The notes beneath the pieces were generated by a model. It was not told the origin of the DNA. It worked only from the letters and a program-made list of their open reading frames with translations, and ran no database searches. Below, one piece after another: positions 1-11,915 of a DNA stretch of 64,000 nt. Source of the DNA: an uncultured Clostridium sp. (GTDB taxonomy: Bacteria > Bacillota > Clostridia > Lachnospirales > Lachnospiraceae); contig CALAAS010000054.1 in assembly GCA_937885015.1 (NCBI GenBank), positions 1 through 64,000 of the forward strand, read 5' to 3'. Made by a program: the position numbers and the translations under genes. Every line of letters begins with the position of its first letter. Position 1 is the stretch's first letter.

Positions 1-84
1 GCAGCATCTCTGCTTTTCAAATATTCAGTTGTAACACATGTATTGTAATCCTACAGGATCTCCCCGGCAAAGTACAAAAACAGC

Positions 85-112
85 TTGACATTTCAAAGAC
101 AAATGTTATAAT
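85..112 (+). promoter_or_regulatory. Promoter of tRNA-Gly
   Basis: A consensus -35 TTGACA (85-90) and -10 TATAAT (107-112) lie 16 bp apart, with an extended TGT just before the -10. The tRNA begins 11 bp after the -10, so this is a typical stable-RNA promoter. Confidence 0.85.
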
Positions 113-122
113 TATCAAGTAC

Positions 123-193
<71 letters not shown>

Positions 194-459
194 TTTTTTA
201 TTTCTCTGAATCTGTTGGATTTAATTGATCAATTCAGAAAAAACAAAACACAGTTTCTTTGAATAGCGGGTCAGACACCGGTTTCCAGCTAGAAATTGAA
301 GGTCTGACTTTTTTATCTGACTCTATGTTTGTCTCACATAAGGAAAGGGCACTGTACAGCCGCTGTTTTCCAATTCCGCCTATTCCAGATTCTCCAAAAC
401 GCCGTACAATACCCTTTTCGCTTTTTTCTTATTTTTTCATTCTTTTTTCTATGTAGTTC

Positions 460-867
460 TTATTTTTTCCCCTCTTTGCTGCACAGGTATCGAATCACAT
501 CTTTTCGTGTCACGATCCCAATAAAACTCTTCTGATCATCCAGAACCGGAACAAAATTCTGATTCAGAATTTTATCCAGCAGATTTTCCATATTGGCATT
601 TACCAAAACCGGCTGATTATCGGAATGTCTTGGAATTTCCATAATCCGGATCCTCTCTGCATCTTTCAGAGACAGGTCGTACTTATTCTTAATTCCCCAA
701 AGTAGATCTCCCTCCGTCAGGGTCCCAACGTACCGCCCATTCCGGGCAATAATCGGAAGTGCGGAATATCTGTGCTGCTCCATCTTCTCCAACGCCTGCC
801 GAAGTGTATCTTCTTCATTTATGTATGCCACATCGCTCTTTGGCGTTAAAAAAAATAAAATATTCAT
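460..867 (-). CDS. CBS domain pair protein
   Basis: A 135-residue protein made almost entirely of two CBS motifs, about residues 10-62 and 75-130. The first contains SALPIIARNGRYVGTLTEGDL and the second FVPVLDDQKSFIGIVTRKDV, both typical of the fold. Stand-alone CBS pairs usually bind adenine nucleotides and act as energy or redox sensors; the ligand here is unknown. A good ribosome site (AGAAGGAGA) precedes the ATG. There is no obvious operon partner: the tRNA lies downstream on the other strand and 205 bp of non-coding DNA separates it from the LUD gene. Confidence 0.82.
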   Translation of the reverse strand: MNILFFLTPKSDVAYINEEDTLRQALEKMEQHRYSALPIIARNGRYVGTLTEGDLLWGIKNKYDLSLKDAERIRIMEIPRHSDNQPVLVNANMENLLDKILNQNFVPVLDDQKSFIGIVTRKDVIRYLCSKEGKK

Positions 868-1072
868 CTGTCTTCTCCTTCTGAATTTCCATAACCCCGT
901 TCTTATAAATCATGTTCCAGAAAACGCATTCCTCTCTGTCGCCATACAGGGAACACACAAAATACCCTTTCAACGAATTTCAAGGACATGATTATCATAA
1001 CAGAAAAGTTTAAATTTTTTGTGAAAAAAACATTATTTTTTTCGTAACAGTTCAGGTAACCAATTTTCAGAA

Positions 1073-1663
1073 TCAGTATCCCATATTTTCATCCACAAAA
1101 ATCACTTCCACCTCCATGCCTCTGCATGGGCGCTCCAGGATAACAGTTGCACAGCAAATCCTGTCCGGACTGCTGCAGTCCATACACCTTCCCGCAGTCA
1201 CGCAGGGCGTTTTCAGCTGGAGCCTGGCCGCATTTTTCGGAGCAGCAATGTTTTTCGCGCGATCCATGGCTCCCGCCAGATCCGGGCAGATTTTATTTTT
1301 CCCGGCAATCACATATACTTTTTTCGGCCCATACATCATCTGCGACACACGGTTTCCTGTCCCGTCGATATTCACCAGTTCCCCCGTGGCCGATACTCCA
1401 TTGACTCCCGTTATGTAAATCTCCGCCTCCCGAGCCTTCAAAAGAGTTTCCCTCCCCGGTACATCCCAGTGCCAGATCACCCGATTCCTCTCCGATAAAA
1501 GCCGGAAAAGTCCCAATTCCTGCACTGTCACGCTTCCGCCAAATGCGATGTCTTTTCCCTGCAGCGTTTCATGCAGATAAGCTGCTGCTTCTTCTCCCGT
1601 ATCAAAAAAGACCGTCTGAAAGCCATGTGCCTCAAACCGTTTCTTTAGTAATTCACGCTCCAT
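1073..1663 (-). CDS. LUD domain protein (LutC/YkgG-like, DUF162)
   Basis: A 196-residue protein resembling the LUD (lactate utilisation) family. Typical features are the AFGGSVTVQELGL segment near residue 40, an ITGVNGVSATGELVNIDGTG core near residues 83-102 and MYGPKKVYVIAGKNKI near 109-124. A Cys-rich stretch near residues 155-171 (C..GRCMDC...DRICC) could hold a metal or an Fe-S cluster. In lactate oxidation operons the LUD protein works with FeS subunits (LutA/LutB), but none lies nearby, so the substrate here is unknown. The start is supported by TAGGAGGAAAAG ahead of the ATG. Confidence 0.8.
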   Translation of the reverse strand: MERELLKKRFEAHGFQTVFFDTGEEAAAYLHETLQGKDIAFGGSVTVQELGLFRLLSERNRVIWHWDVPGRETLLKAREAEIYITGVNGVSATGELVNIDGTGNRVSQMMYGPKKVYVIAGKNKICPDLAGAMDRAKNIAAPKNAARLQLKTPCVTAGRCMDCSSPDRICCATVILERPCRGMEVEVIFVDENMGY

Positions 1664-1682
1664 CTTTTCCTCCTACTATAAA

Positions 1683-1721
1683 AGGAGAATGCACCGGAAA
1701 ATCTCCAGACTGCATTCTCCT
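1683..1721 (-). terminator. Intrinsic terminator after the spoIIQ-like gene
   Basis: A perfect 11-bp inverted repeat (AGGAGAATGCA / TGCATTCTCCT) with a 17-nt loop. On the minus strand the right arm runs into TTTTAT. It separates the spoIID/spoIIQ unit from the LUD gene. Confidence 0.75.
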
Positions 1722-1767
1722 CACGCTGTCTCCAGTATACCAAGTTGACGCCAAAAAGCAACTCTTT

Positions 1768-2517
1768 TTATTCCAGATAATCCAGGGCATCTACCGGTTT
1801 TCCGCCATGCTGCAGCTCAAAATACAGATTGTCCCCCTCAATGGAATAGTATTTCGTCGGTTCTGCCACATACCCCAGCGTATCTCTCTTTTCCACCACC
1901 TGATTTTCGGCCACCTGGATATCTTTTAGCTGACCGCATATGGCCGTATACTGCCCTCCGAAATCCAGCACAACAAAATTTCCGATTTCCTCATTGGCTC
2001 CCACTTCCAGAACTCTGGCTCTGGCCGGCGCAACCACCGGAGCACTGATCTCGCCCTGAATAATCAACGCCGGATTGCATTTATACTGCTCCAGCGTCGG
2101 AAAATATGTGGTTGTCTCCATACTGTAATCCAGGATCACATTTCCCTGGACCGGCCATCCTAGTTTTTCCGTACCGTCATACAAAAGAGCAGACTGTTCC
2201 GGCCCTGTTCCCGTTTTGCGGGCAGCCGGCTCATTCTCGTCTCCCCCACGGTTCCCGTTTTGCTCCGCACGGGAGGCATTGGAGCTTCCTGCGGCCTTGG
2301 CTCTGGTCTCTTCCTGTGTCTTTTCTTCCTGTTCATCCGGGGTTTCCTTTGCCAGAATCCCCTGTGTCTCCGGGATTTCCAGCTTCTGGGGCTGTTTCGC
2401 CGGATCTTCTCTGCGAATGTTCACGGCACCTGCTGCAGCTACAATTGTCAGCAGGCCAAGCACTGTCATCACAAGGACAAGCTTATCCTTGAATAACTGA
2501 TTCATCTTATTTTTCAC
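1768..2517 (-). CDS. spoIIQ: SpoIIQ-like protein with degenerate M23 (LytM) domain
   Basis: A 249-residue protein with one N-terminal membrane segment (about residues 13-33), a charged low-complexity linker (about 40-120) and a C-terminal LytM/M23 fold ending YFELQHGGKPVDALDYLE. In sporulating Firmicutes SpoIIQ sits in the forespore membrane, pairs with SpoIIIAH across the intermembrane space and stabilises engulfment. Clostridial versions often keep zinc ligands; here the usual HxH (YGHL) reads AICGQL, so catalysis looks lost. The GTG start at 2517 is chosen because GAGGTG lies 6 nt ahead; the longer frame begins inside spoIID. The gene follows spoIID by 40 bp. Confidence 0.78.
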   Translation of the reverse strand: MKNKMNQLFKDKLVLVMTVLGLLTIVAAAGAVNIRREDPAKQPQKLEIPETQGILAKETPDEQEEKTQEETRAKAAGSSNASRAEQNGNRGGDENEPAARKTGTGPEQSALLYDGTEKLGWPVQGNVILDYSMETTTYFPTLEQYKCNPALIIQGEISAPVVAPARARVLEVGANEEIGNFVVLDFGGQYTAICGQLKDIQVAENQVVEKRDTLGYVAEPTKYYSIEGDNLYFELQHGGKPVDALDYLE

Positions 2518-2557
2518 GTTTATCACCTCGGTACTATTTTTACCGAAGCGCCCCGTT

Positions 2558-3472
2558 TTATTCAGAAACGACCACAATATTTTTATAATAATAATTTAAA
2601 ATCTCCGGGGCAGTCCACCCCTCCCTTGCCCTTCTCCTGGCCCCCGCCTGATCGAGACCATATCCGTGGCCGCTCCCCATACAGTTTATCCGTATCCGAT
2701 CCTCATAAGCCTCAAACTGAAATGCCGGCGAAGAAAGGCCCAGAGCATACCGTATCTCATCACCACGGTAGGTTTTTGTCCCGGCCTGAATAGATTCCAC
2801 ATATCCAGCGTCGTCCTTTTTTATAATCTGCAGACTCTCCAGCACATTCTCTGCCTGAAGTTCCGGGGAATCCGCCATGGAATTCAGGCGTTTCGCCATC
2901 TCTTCTCTGGACAGAACCAACACAGTCAAATACCCGTCTTCCAGGCAATCCTCCTCTTCCTCTACTGATACCAGGTATGGATGGGCGTCATCTCCCTGTC
3001 TTGTTTTTCCGGCACTGACAGCATGAAACAGCGGCTCCGGATACTCTCCATTCCACTCCATAACCTGTCCTTCTGTTTCGTATACCGCATCTCTGATTTC
3101 TTTATAGCAAGACAGCGCCTGATCCTGTCCCAGAAGTGTTTCCAGCTGATTCTGTTCCAGATAATCCATATCCAGAGCAGATTCCTCTATCTGCAGCTTA
3201 TCTTCCATCTGACGGTAAACAGCCGTCCGCGCAATAATTGCCTGTGCTTTTAGAGCCTCTTTTTCATAGTCCACAGGAATCTGCGCAGCCGTTACACCAA
3301 TTAAATATTCCTCCACTCCAAGAACTGTCTCGCCGCCTCCCCGATCCAACAAGACCGTCCTTTCACCTGCTGCCCTCCGTTCCGTCATCCCCTCCGCCCG
3401 GCCTGTCCACGCCAGCGTAACAATATAAGGGATCAAAAGAAAGGACAGGCCAGCTGCCGCTGCTCGTTTCAT
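2558..3472 (-). CDS. spoIID: Stage II sporulation protein D
   Basis: A 304-residue SpoIID-family protein. The diagnostic segment VLGVEEYLIGVTAAQIPVDY followed by EALKAQAIIARTAVYR lies at about residues 50-85, and the C-terminal SGHGYGLDQAGARRRAREG is the usual family ending. An N-terminal hydrophobic segment (residues 7-24) would anchor it in the mother-cell membrane. SpoIID is a lytic transglycosylase that cleaves denuded glycan strands during engulfment, in concert with SpoIIP and SpoIIM (not seen here). The spoIIQ-like gene lies directly downstream, a common clostridial pairing. Confidence 0.92.
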   Translation of the reverse strand: MKRAAAAGLSFLLIPYIVTLAWTGRAEGMTERRAAGERTVLLDRGGGETVLGVEEYLIGVTAAQIPVDYEKEALKAQAIIARTAVYRQMEDKLQIEESALDMDYLEQNQLETLLGQDQALSCYKEIRDAVYETEGQVMEWNGEYPEPLFHAVSAGKTRQGDDAHPYLVSVEEEEDCLEDGYLTVLVLSREEMAKRLNSMADSPELQAENVLESLQIIKKDDAGYVESIQAGTKTYRGDEIRYALGLSSPAFQFEAYEDRIRINCMGSGHGYGLDQAGARRRAREGWTAPEILNYYYKNIVVVSE

Positions 3473-3557
3473 AGAAATACGCCCCTTTCTGGTTCATTCT
3501 ATGAAATGGATGTCTGTTTTAGAACCAACCAAAGCTGCTATTCCAGGCTTCTATAGG

Positions 3558-3613
3558 AAAAACGAAGGCTCCCGCAAAACAGACAAAAAAGCGTCCTGCA
3601 GTACCTTCGTTTT
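3558..3613 (-). terminator. Terminator after the ileS-glgP operon
   Basis: An inverted repeat AAAACGAAGG / CCTTCGTTTT (3559-3568 and 3604-3613) encloses a 35-nt loop. On the minus strand the closing arm is followed by Ts, fitting a factor-independent terminator. It lies 46 bp after the hypothetical gene and before the spoIID leader. Confidence 0.6.
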
Positions 3614-3658
3614 ATTCCGACATCCTTCAGGAAGGTATCCTCCTGAAGCGATTCTTAT

Positions 3659-4216
3659 TTACTTTACTGTAACATCATCCAGTCTCCACCGAAAAAGTCC
3701 CTTTTTTTCCATGGAAATAGTACCATCATAAACCGCCGGCTCTACGGGAGCCAAAGCCTCCAATCCCTTTTCCAGATGAAAATCCACCTGCGCATGATAG
3801 GCATAGTGAACCGCCTGTTCAGCCTCCTGTTCCACCAGCCCCGGTTCTCCCGCTTCCAGCTCCCTGAGCTCCACATCCACCACACAGGTTCTCTCCACTG
3901 GGGCAGAAAATTCCCGGAATAAAAGAACATAGGGAAGGCCAGTGGCGGACAGTGCCTGATTTCCCGCTTCTGTGGATCTGGCCGCATATTCTTCCTCATA
4001 AAGTGCCGGAAGGCCCTTCTCATAGAGCAAGGTCAAATCCTGCATCCGGTTTACCGTATAAATCTCCTTCACCATTTTTCTGGCCTGACGTTCCGGACTG
4101 GCCTGATCCTGAATCCAGGCAAACACAGAAAGCGCGAGAAACAGGCCTGCGCAGAGAATCGAAAGAGATGGCGCATCCACCGCAGCTCTCCTCCTTCTGA
4201 ATCTTCGTTTCCACAT
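3659..4216 (-). CDS. Hypothetical membrane-anchored protein
   Basis: A 185-residue protein without a recognised family. It starts with a strongly basic patch (KRRFRRRR), then one hydrophobic segment (about residues 17-35), then a soluble acidic domain of mixed composition, so the bulk is probably outside the cytoplasm. The C-terminus (GTISMEKKGLFRWRLDDVTVK) looks like a beta-rich end. The ATG at 4216 is preferred over an upstream TTG because AAGGGAG lies 9 nt before it. It is 23 bp after glgP and likely the last gene of the ileS transcript. Confidence 0.6.
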   Translation of the reverse strand: MWKRRFRRRRAAVDAPSLSILCAGLFLALSVFAWIQDQASPERQARKMVKEIYTVNRMQDLTLLYEKGLPALYEEEYAARSTEAGNQALSATGLPYVLLFREFSAPVERTCVVDVELRELEAGEPGLVEQEAEQAVHYAYHAQVDFHLEKGLEALAPVEPAVYDGTISMEKKGLFRWRLDDVTVK

Positions 4217-4238
4217 AGGCCTGACTCCCTTCCCAGCC

Positions 4239-6701
4239 TTACAGTACAACCGGATCCTCCACCGTTATTTTATCCAGATGCCAGATATCACGCACGTACT
4301 CTTCAATGGTACGGTCTGAAGAAAATTTACCGGAGCAGGCCACATTCAGCATGGCAGCCTTCGCCCACCAGGTCTCATCCCGGTAGGCAGCCTCCACTCT
4401 CTTCTGCGCCTCCACATAAGAGCGGAAATCCTTGAGAATGAAATACGTATCTGCCTTAGCGCTGTTTTTGGTGTTCAACAGGGAATTGTAGATATCCCGG
4501 AACAGCTCCGGATCCTGCGGTGCATAATAGCCGTTGATCAGCTGCATCAGCACATGACGGATCTCCTGATCGGTGTTGAAAATTTCCTCCGGATTGTAGC
4601 CGCCATGGTTTTCAAAGTGAATTACCTCTTCCGCAGACAGGCCGAAAATAAAGGCATTCTCCTTTCCTACCTCTTCCACGATCTCCACATTGGCACCGTC
4701 CATGGTTCCCAATGTCAGGGCGCCGTTTAGCATGAATTTCATATTTCCAGTTCCGGAAGCCTCTTTGCTGGCTGTGGAAATCTGCTCGCTGACATCTGCA
4801 GCCGCAAAAATCATCTCCGCGTTGGATACCTTGTAATCCTCAATAAACACAACCTTCAGCTTGCCGTCAATGGAACGGTCGTTGTTGATTACATCCGCCA
4901 CTGAATTGATCAGCTTGATGGTTTTCTTGGCGATCTGATAGCCGGCCGCCGCTTTTGCACCGAAAATAAAGGTTCTCGGAACCATTTCCATATTGGGGTT
5001 ATCCTTCAGCTGGTTATAGAGATACATCACATGAAGGATATTTAAAAGCTGTCTCTTATACTCATGGAGACGTTTTACCTGCACATCAAAGATGGATCTG
5101 GGATCCACATCCACGCCATTGTGCTCCTTGATATACCTGGCCAGACGCAGCTTATTGCGGTATTTAATGTTCATGAATTCCTGCTGGCACTTCTCATCCT
5201 CCACGTAGACTTTCAGCTTACTGAGGCGGGAAAGGTCCGTGATCCACTCACTGCCGATTTTCTCTGTGATCCAATCTGCCAAAAGCGGATTTCCATGCAA
5301 CAGGAACCGTCTCTGCGTAATGCCGTTGGTCTTATTATTGAATTTCTCCGGCATCATCTCGTAGAAGTCCTTCAGTTCCTCCCTCTTCAGGATCTCCGTG
5401 TGCAGTCTGGCTACACCGTTGACGGAAAAACCAGCCACAATGGCCAGATGGGCCATTTTAACCTGGCCGTCAAAAATGATGGCCATTTTCCGGACTTTCT
5501 CATAATCCCCAGGATACTTCTTCTGTACCTCCAGAAGGAAACGGCGGTTGATCTCCTCCACAATCTGATAAATACGGGGAAGAAGGCGGGAAAACAGCTC
5601 AATCGGCCATTTTTCCAGAGCCTCGGCCATAATCGTATGGTTGGTATAGGCACAGCTTTTCGTTGTAATCTCCCACGCCTCTTCCCAGGTAAGCTGCTCC
5701 TCATCCAAAAGGATACGCATCAGCTCTGCCACTGCCACCGTTGGATGGGTGTCATTCATCTGGAAAACAACTTTCTCCGGTAGCTTATGAATATCCTCAT
5801 TCGTTTCTTTAAACTTTTTAATTGCCGTCTGCAGGCTGGCAGAAATAAAGAAATACTGCTGTTTTAAGCGCAGCTCTTTTCCCGCGTAGTGGTTGTCATT
5901 GGGATACAGTACTTCCACCAGGTTCTTGGCCAGGTTCTCCTGCTCCACAGCCTTCTGGTAGTCGCCCTTGTCAAAGGCTGAAAGGCTGAAAGTATTGATG
6001 GGCTGCGCATCCCAGATACGCAGCGTATTAACTACATTGTTGCCATATCCCACAATGGGCATATCGTAGGGAACTGCCAGAACTGACTGATATCCCTCCT
6101 GGATAAAGACGTTCCTCGAGCCATCCCAGACTGTTTTCACATAACCGCCGAATTTGACCTCTGTAGCGTACTCCGCCCGGCGAAGCTCAAAGGGATAACC
6201 GTTTTTCAGCCACTCATCCGGCACCTCAACCTGATAACCGTCCTTGATTTTCTGTTTGAACATGCCGTAATGATAGCGAATCCCACAGCCATAGGCAGGA
6301 TACCCCAGCGTTGCCAGAGAATCCAGAAAGCAGGCTGCCAGACGGCCCAGGCCGCCATTTCCAAGCGCCGGATCCGGTTCCTCATCTTCAATGGCATTTA
6401 AATCAAATCCCAGTTCTTGAAGTGCCTCCCGGATGGCCTTCTGCGCCCCCAGATTGATAATATTATTGCCCAGGGCGCGTCCCATGAGAAATTCCATGGA
6501 AAGGTAATACACCCGCTTGGCTCCCGTCTCATCAAACACCTTCTGTGTGGCAATCCAGTCATCAATGATAACATCCTTTACCGCATAGGAGACTGCCTGA
6601 AACACCTGCTGCGGTGTTGCCTCTTCAATCGTTCTGCGATACTGGTTTTTTACATTCTCAATAATGCTCTTTTTGAATTCTTCTTTATCAAAACTCCGCA
6701 T
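4239..6701 (-). CDS. glgP: Glycogen/maltodextrin phosphorylase
   Basis: An 820-residue glycosyltransferase family 35 enzyme, the normal length for the family. It removes glucose-1-phosphate from alpha-1,4-glucan ends using phosphate and pyridoxal phosphate. The PLP site EASGTGNMKFMLNGALTLGT has its Schiff-base lysine at about residue 655; the N-terminal YYLSMEFLMGRALGNN and PDPALGNGGLGRLAACFLDS segments are also diagnostic. No glycogen synthesis gene is nearby. It begins 14 bp after the ileS stop, so it is probably cotranscribed with it, which would tie glycogen use to the ileS T-box unless an internal promoter exists. Confidence 0.95.
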   Translation of the reverse strand: MRSFDKEEFKKSIIENVKNQYRRTIEEATPQQVFQAVSYAVKDVIIDDWIATQKVFDETGAKRVYYLSMEFLMGRALGNNIINLGAQKAIREALQELGFDLNAIEDEEPDPALGNGGLGRLAACFLDSLATLGYPAYGCGIRYHYGMFKQKIKDGYQVEVPDEWLKNGYPFELRRAEYATEVKFGGYVKTVWDGSRNVFIQEGYQSVLAVPYDMPIVGYGNNVVNTLRIWDAQPINTFSLSAFDKGDYQKAVEQENLAKNLVEVLYPNDNHYAGKELRLKQQYFFISASLQTAIKKFKETNEDIHKLPEKVVFQMNDTHPTVAVAELMRILLDEEQLTWEEAWEITTKSCAYTNHTIMAEALEKWPIELFSRLLPRIYQIVEEINRRFLLEVQKKYPGDYEKVRKMAIIFDGQVKMAHLAIVAGFSVNGVARLHTEILKREELKDFYEMMPEKFNNKTNGITQRRFLLHGNPLLADWITEKIGSEWITDLSRLSKLKVYVEDEKCQQEFMNIKYRNKLRLARYIKEHNGVDVDPRSIFDVQVKRLHEYKRQLLNILHVMYLYNQLKDNPNMEMVPRTFIFGAKAAAGYQIAKKTIKLINSVADVINNDRSIDGKLKVVFIEDYKVSNAEMIFAAADVSEQISTASKEASGTGNMKFMLNGALTLGTMDGANVEIVEEVGKENAFIFGLSAEEVIHFENHGGYNPEEIFNTDQEIRHVLMQLINGYYAPQDPELFRDIYNSLLNTKNSAKADTYFILKDFRSYVEAQKRVEAAYRDETWWAKAAMLNVACSGKFSSDRTIEEYVRDIWHLDKITVEDPVVL

Positions 6702-6715
6702 AAATCCTCCTAGAT

Positions 6716-9856
<3,141 letters not shown>

Positions 9857-9920
9857 GGCTTTTTCCTCCTGTCATACTGCTTTACAAATATGCCGCAGTG
9901 CGAGCTCTGCGGCTTCTCCT

Positions 9921-9951
9921 TATTTCATAGGAGGCATTTTCCTATGAAATA
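9921..9951. repeat. Hairpin repeat after the ileS T-box terminator
   Basis: A palindrome with arms TATTTCATAGGA / TCCTATGAAATA starting at the T tract of the T-box terminator. It matches in shape and partly in sequence (ATTnCATAGGAA core) the hairpins at 41179-41207 and 55631-55659, which also follow a terminator T tract. Confidence 0.6.
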
Positions 9952-10244
9952 AAAAACCCTCATCCTGTAACAGGACAAGGGTTCTCTTGTTTACCACCTA
10001 TTACTGCATACGCCTCCATATGCGCTCCCTGTAACGGGGGATCCCGTCGGAGCCTACTGAACCTTCCGTCCACATTCAGCCCGAAACTCCGGAGTGATCT
10101 TCACCTCCGCCCTACTCGCAGCAGGCTCTCACCATCCCTGCCTCGCTTTGCCTTTCCGGCGGCGTTACTGTCTCCATCTGTGTCTTTTTCTCTTTTGACT
10201 GTTTCCAGCTGCAAACCACTCTCTCCTCTGGAAAACAGCTTAAC
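9951..10244 (-). promoter_or_regulatory. T-box leader, isoleucine type
   Basis: Read on the minus strand from about 10244. The specifier loop GTGAAG-ATC-AC puts the Ile codon at 10098-10096. A CCGTTA stem-III signature lies near 10030, and the T-box bulge sequence AGGTGGTAA (complement of 9990-9999) is followed by a terminator (9951-9983, arms around a GTTAC loop, then TTTTTT). Uncharged tRNA-Ile would pair with the specifier and the TGGT bulge, prevent the terminator and switch on ileS. Confidence 0.9.
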
Positions 10245-10250
10245 GCCTTC

Positions 10251-10279
10251 ATTGTAAATGCTTTTTTCGCGATTGTCAA
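10251..10279 (-). promoter_or_regulatory. Promoter of the ileS operon
   Basis: On the minus strand TTGACA (complement of 10274-10279) and TACAAT (complement of 10251-10256) are 17 bp apart. Transcription would start near 10244, giving a leader of about 390 nt that holds the T-box. Confidence 0.85.
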
Positions 10280-10315
10280 GCAGAGGACCTGCACAAAATT
10301 TTCCGCCAATCTGTT

Positions 10316-10343
10316 TTGAGTTTCCTGTGTCTTGTGGTATACT
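10316..10343 (+). promoter_or_regulatory. Promoter of pncB
   Basis: TTGAGT (10316-10321) and TATACT (10338-10343) are separated by 16 bp and lie about 45 bp ahead of the pncB ATG. It diverges from the ileS promoter. Confidence 0.7.
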
Positions 10344-10388
10344 AATAGGTATGATTACGCTTGAAGCAAAAAGCAAAGGAGAAGGATT

Positions 10389-11849
10389 ATGTACCAGAGA
10401 AACCTTTCCCTGCTGACAGATCTCTATGAGCTGACCATGATGCAGGGTTATTTTAAGGAAAAGGATGCCAACGAAACCGTTGTATTCGACGCGTTCTACC
10501 GCACCAACCCTGACGGCAATGCATTTGCCATCAGCGCCGGTCTGGAGCAGGTCATCGAATACATCAGCAATCTGCATTTCGCACCGGAAGATGTGGAATA
10601 TCTGCGAAGCGTAGGACTGTTTGAGGAAGATTTCCTCGATTATCTCCTGCATTTCCGTTTTTCCGGCGATATTTACGCGATTCCCGAAGGTACCGTCATG
10701 TTTCCCAGAGAGCCCATGGTCAAGGTCATTGCCCCCATCATGGAAGCCCAGCTGGTAGAAACGGCCATTTTAAATATTATCAACCATCAGAGCCTGATTG
10801 CAACCAAAACTTCCCGTATCGTCCATGCAGCCCGCGGAGACGGAATCATGGAATTTGGCCTGCGCCGTGCCCAGGGACCGGACGCTGGCGTATACGGAGC
10901 ACGGGCTGCCATGATAGCCGGATGCATCGGCACCTCCAATGTTCTGGCTGGCCAGATGTTTGATGTCCCCGTCAAGGGAACTCACGCCCACAGCTGGATT
11001 ATGAGCTTTTCCGATGAGCTGACTGCCTTCCGCACCTATGCCAGACTCTATCCGTCCGCCTGCATTCTTCTGGTTGACACCTACGATACCCTGGGTTCCG
11101 GTGTCCCCCATGCCATCGAGGTATTCCGTGAGATGCGCGAAGCCGGAATTCCGCTTACCTTTTATGGAATCCGCCTGGACTCCGGCGACCTTGCCTATCT
11201 GTCCAAGCAGGCGCGAAAGATGCTGGATGAAGCCGGTTTTCCAGATGCCGTAATTTCTGCCTCCAATGATCTGGATGAATACCTGATCAACAGCCTGAAA
11301 ATGCAGGGCGCCGCCATTACTTCCTGGGGGGTAGGCACCAACCTGATTACCTCCAAAGACAACCCGTCCTTCGGCGGCGTCTATAAACTGGCTGCCATTA
11401 TGGATAAAAAAACCGGAGAATTTATCCCCAAAATCAAGCTGTCAGAAAATACCGAAAAGGTAACCAATCCTGGCAATAAGACCATCCGGCGGATTTATGA
11501 CAGAAAAACCGGGAAAATCATCGCTGATTTAATCTGCCTGGTGGATGAGCAGTTTGACGAAAATAAATCCCTTCTTCTCTTCGACCCAGTGGAGACCTGG
11601 AAAAAAACTCACCTGGCTCCCGGTACGTATACCATGCGGGAAATTCTGGTTCCGGTATTTAAAAATGGCCAGTGCATTTACCACTCACCCAAAGTCATGG
11701 ATATTCAGGCCTACTGCAAAAAAGAACTGGACACCCTTTGGGATGAATCCCGCCGTCTGGTCAACCCCCACGAAATCCATGTAGACCTCTCCAACGAGCT
11801 GTGGCATATGAAAAATCAGCTGCTGGACAGCTACCATTACAACGGATAA
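10389..11849 (+). CDS. pncB: Nicotinate phosphoribosyltransferase
   Basis: A 486-residue enzyme of NAD salvage that joins nicotinate to PRPP, giving nicotinate mononucleotide with ATP use. The N-terminal LLTDLYELTMMQGYF and FDAFYRTNP are diagnostic, as are FGLRRAQGPDAG near residue 155 and GTHAHSWIMSF near 196 with the conserved histidine. RLDSGDLAYLSKQAR lies at about residues 260-275 and GVGTNLITS near 316. The ribosome site AAAGGAGAAGG sits 5 nt ahead of the ATG. It is a single-gene unit with its own promoter and a shared terminator. Confidence 0.95.
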   Translation: MYQRNLSLLTDLYELTMMQGYFKEKDANETVVFDAFYRTNPDGNAFAISAGLEQVIEYISNLHFAPEDVEYLRSVGLFEEDFLDYLLHFRFSGDIYAIPEGTVMFPREPMVKVIAPIMEAQLVETAILNIINHQSLIATKTSRIVHAARGDGIMEFGLRRAQGPDAGVYGARAAMIAGCIGTSNVLAGQMFDVPVKGTHAHSWIMSFSDELTAFRTYARLYPSACILLVDTYDTLGSGVPHAIEVFREMREAGIPLTFYGIRLDSGDLAYLSKQARKMLDEAGFPDAVISASNDLDEYLINSLKMQGAAITSWGVGTNLITSKDNPSFGGVYKLAAIMDKKTGEFIPKIKLSENTEKVTNPGNKTIRRIYDRKTGKIIADLICLVDEQFDENKSLLLFDPVETWKKTHLAPGTYTMREILVPVFKNGQCIYHSPKVMDIQAYCKKELDTLWDESRRLVNPHEIHVDLSNELWHMKNQLLDSYHYNG

Positions 11850-11854
11850 ACGTT

Positions 11855-11906
11855 AAAAAGAGGATGTACAGAATCGAAAAACCAGTTCTGTACACCCTCT
11901 CTTTTT
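11855..11906. terminator. Bidirectional terminator between pncB and yebC
   Basis: A 15-bp stem with one mismatch (AGAGGATGTACAGAA / TTCTGTACACCCTCT) flanked by AAAAA on the left and TTTTT on the right, so it can end both convergent transcripts. Confidence 0.88.
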
Positions 11907-11915
11907 CCTGTCTCT

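Noticed and set aside
194..459. Short plus-strand frames after the tRNA
   Set aside because: They are Phe/Ser/Leu-rich T-rich translations with no ribosome site; the region appears non-coding.
5064..5783. A 239-codon open frame opposite glgP
   Set aside because: It lies wholly antisense to a conserved enzyme, has no ribosome site and shows no protein motif; it reflects codon bias of the real gene.
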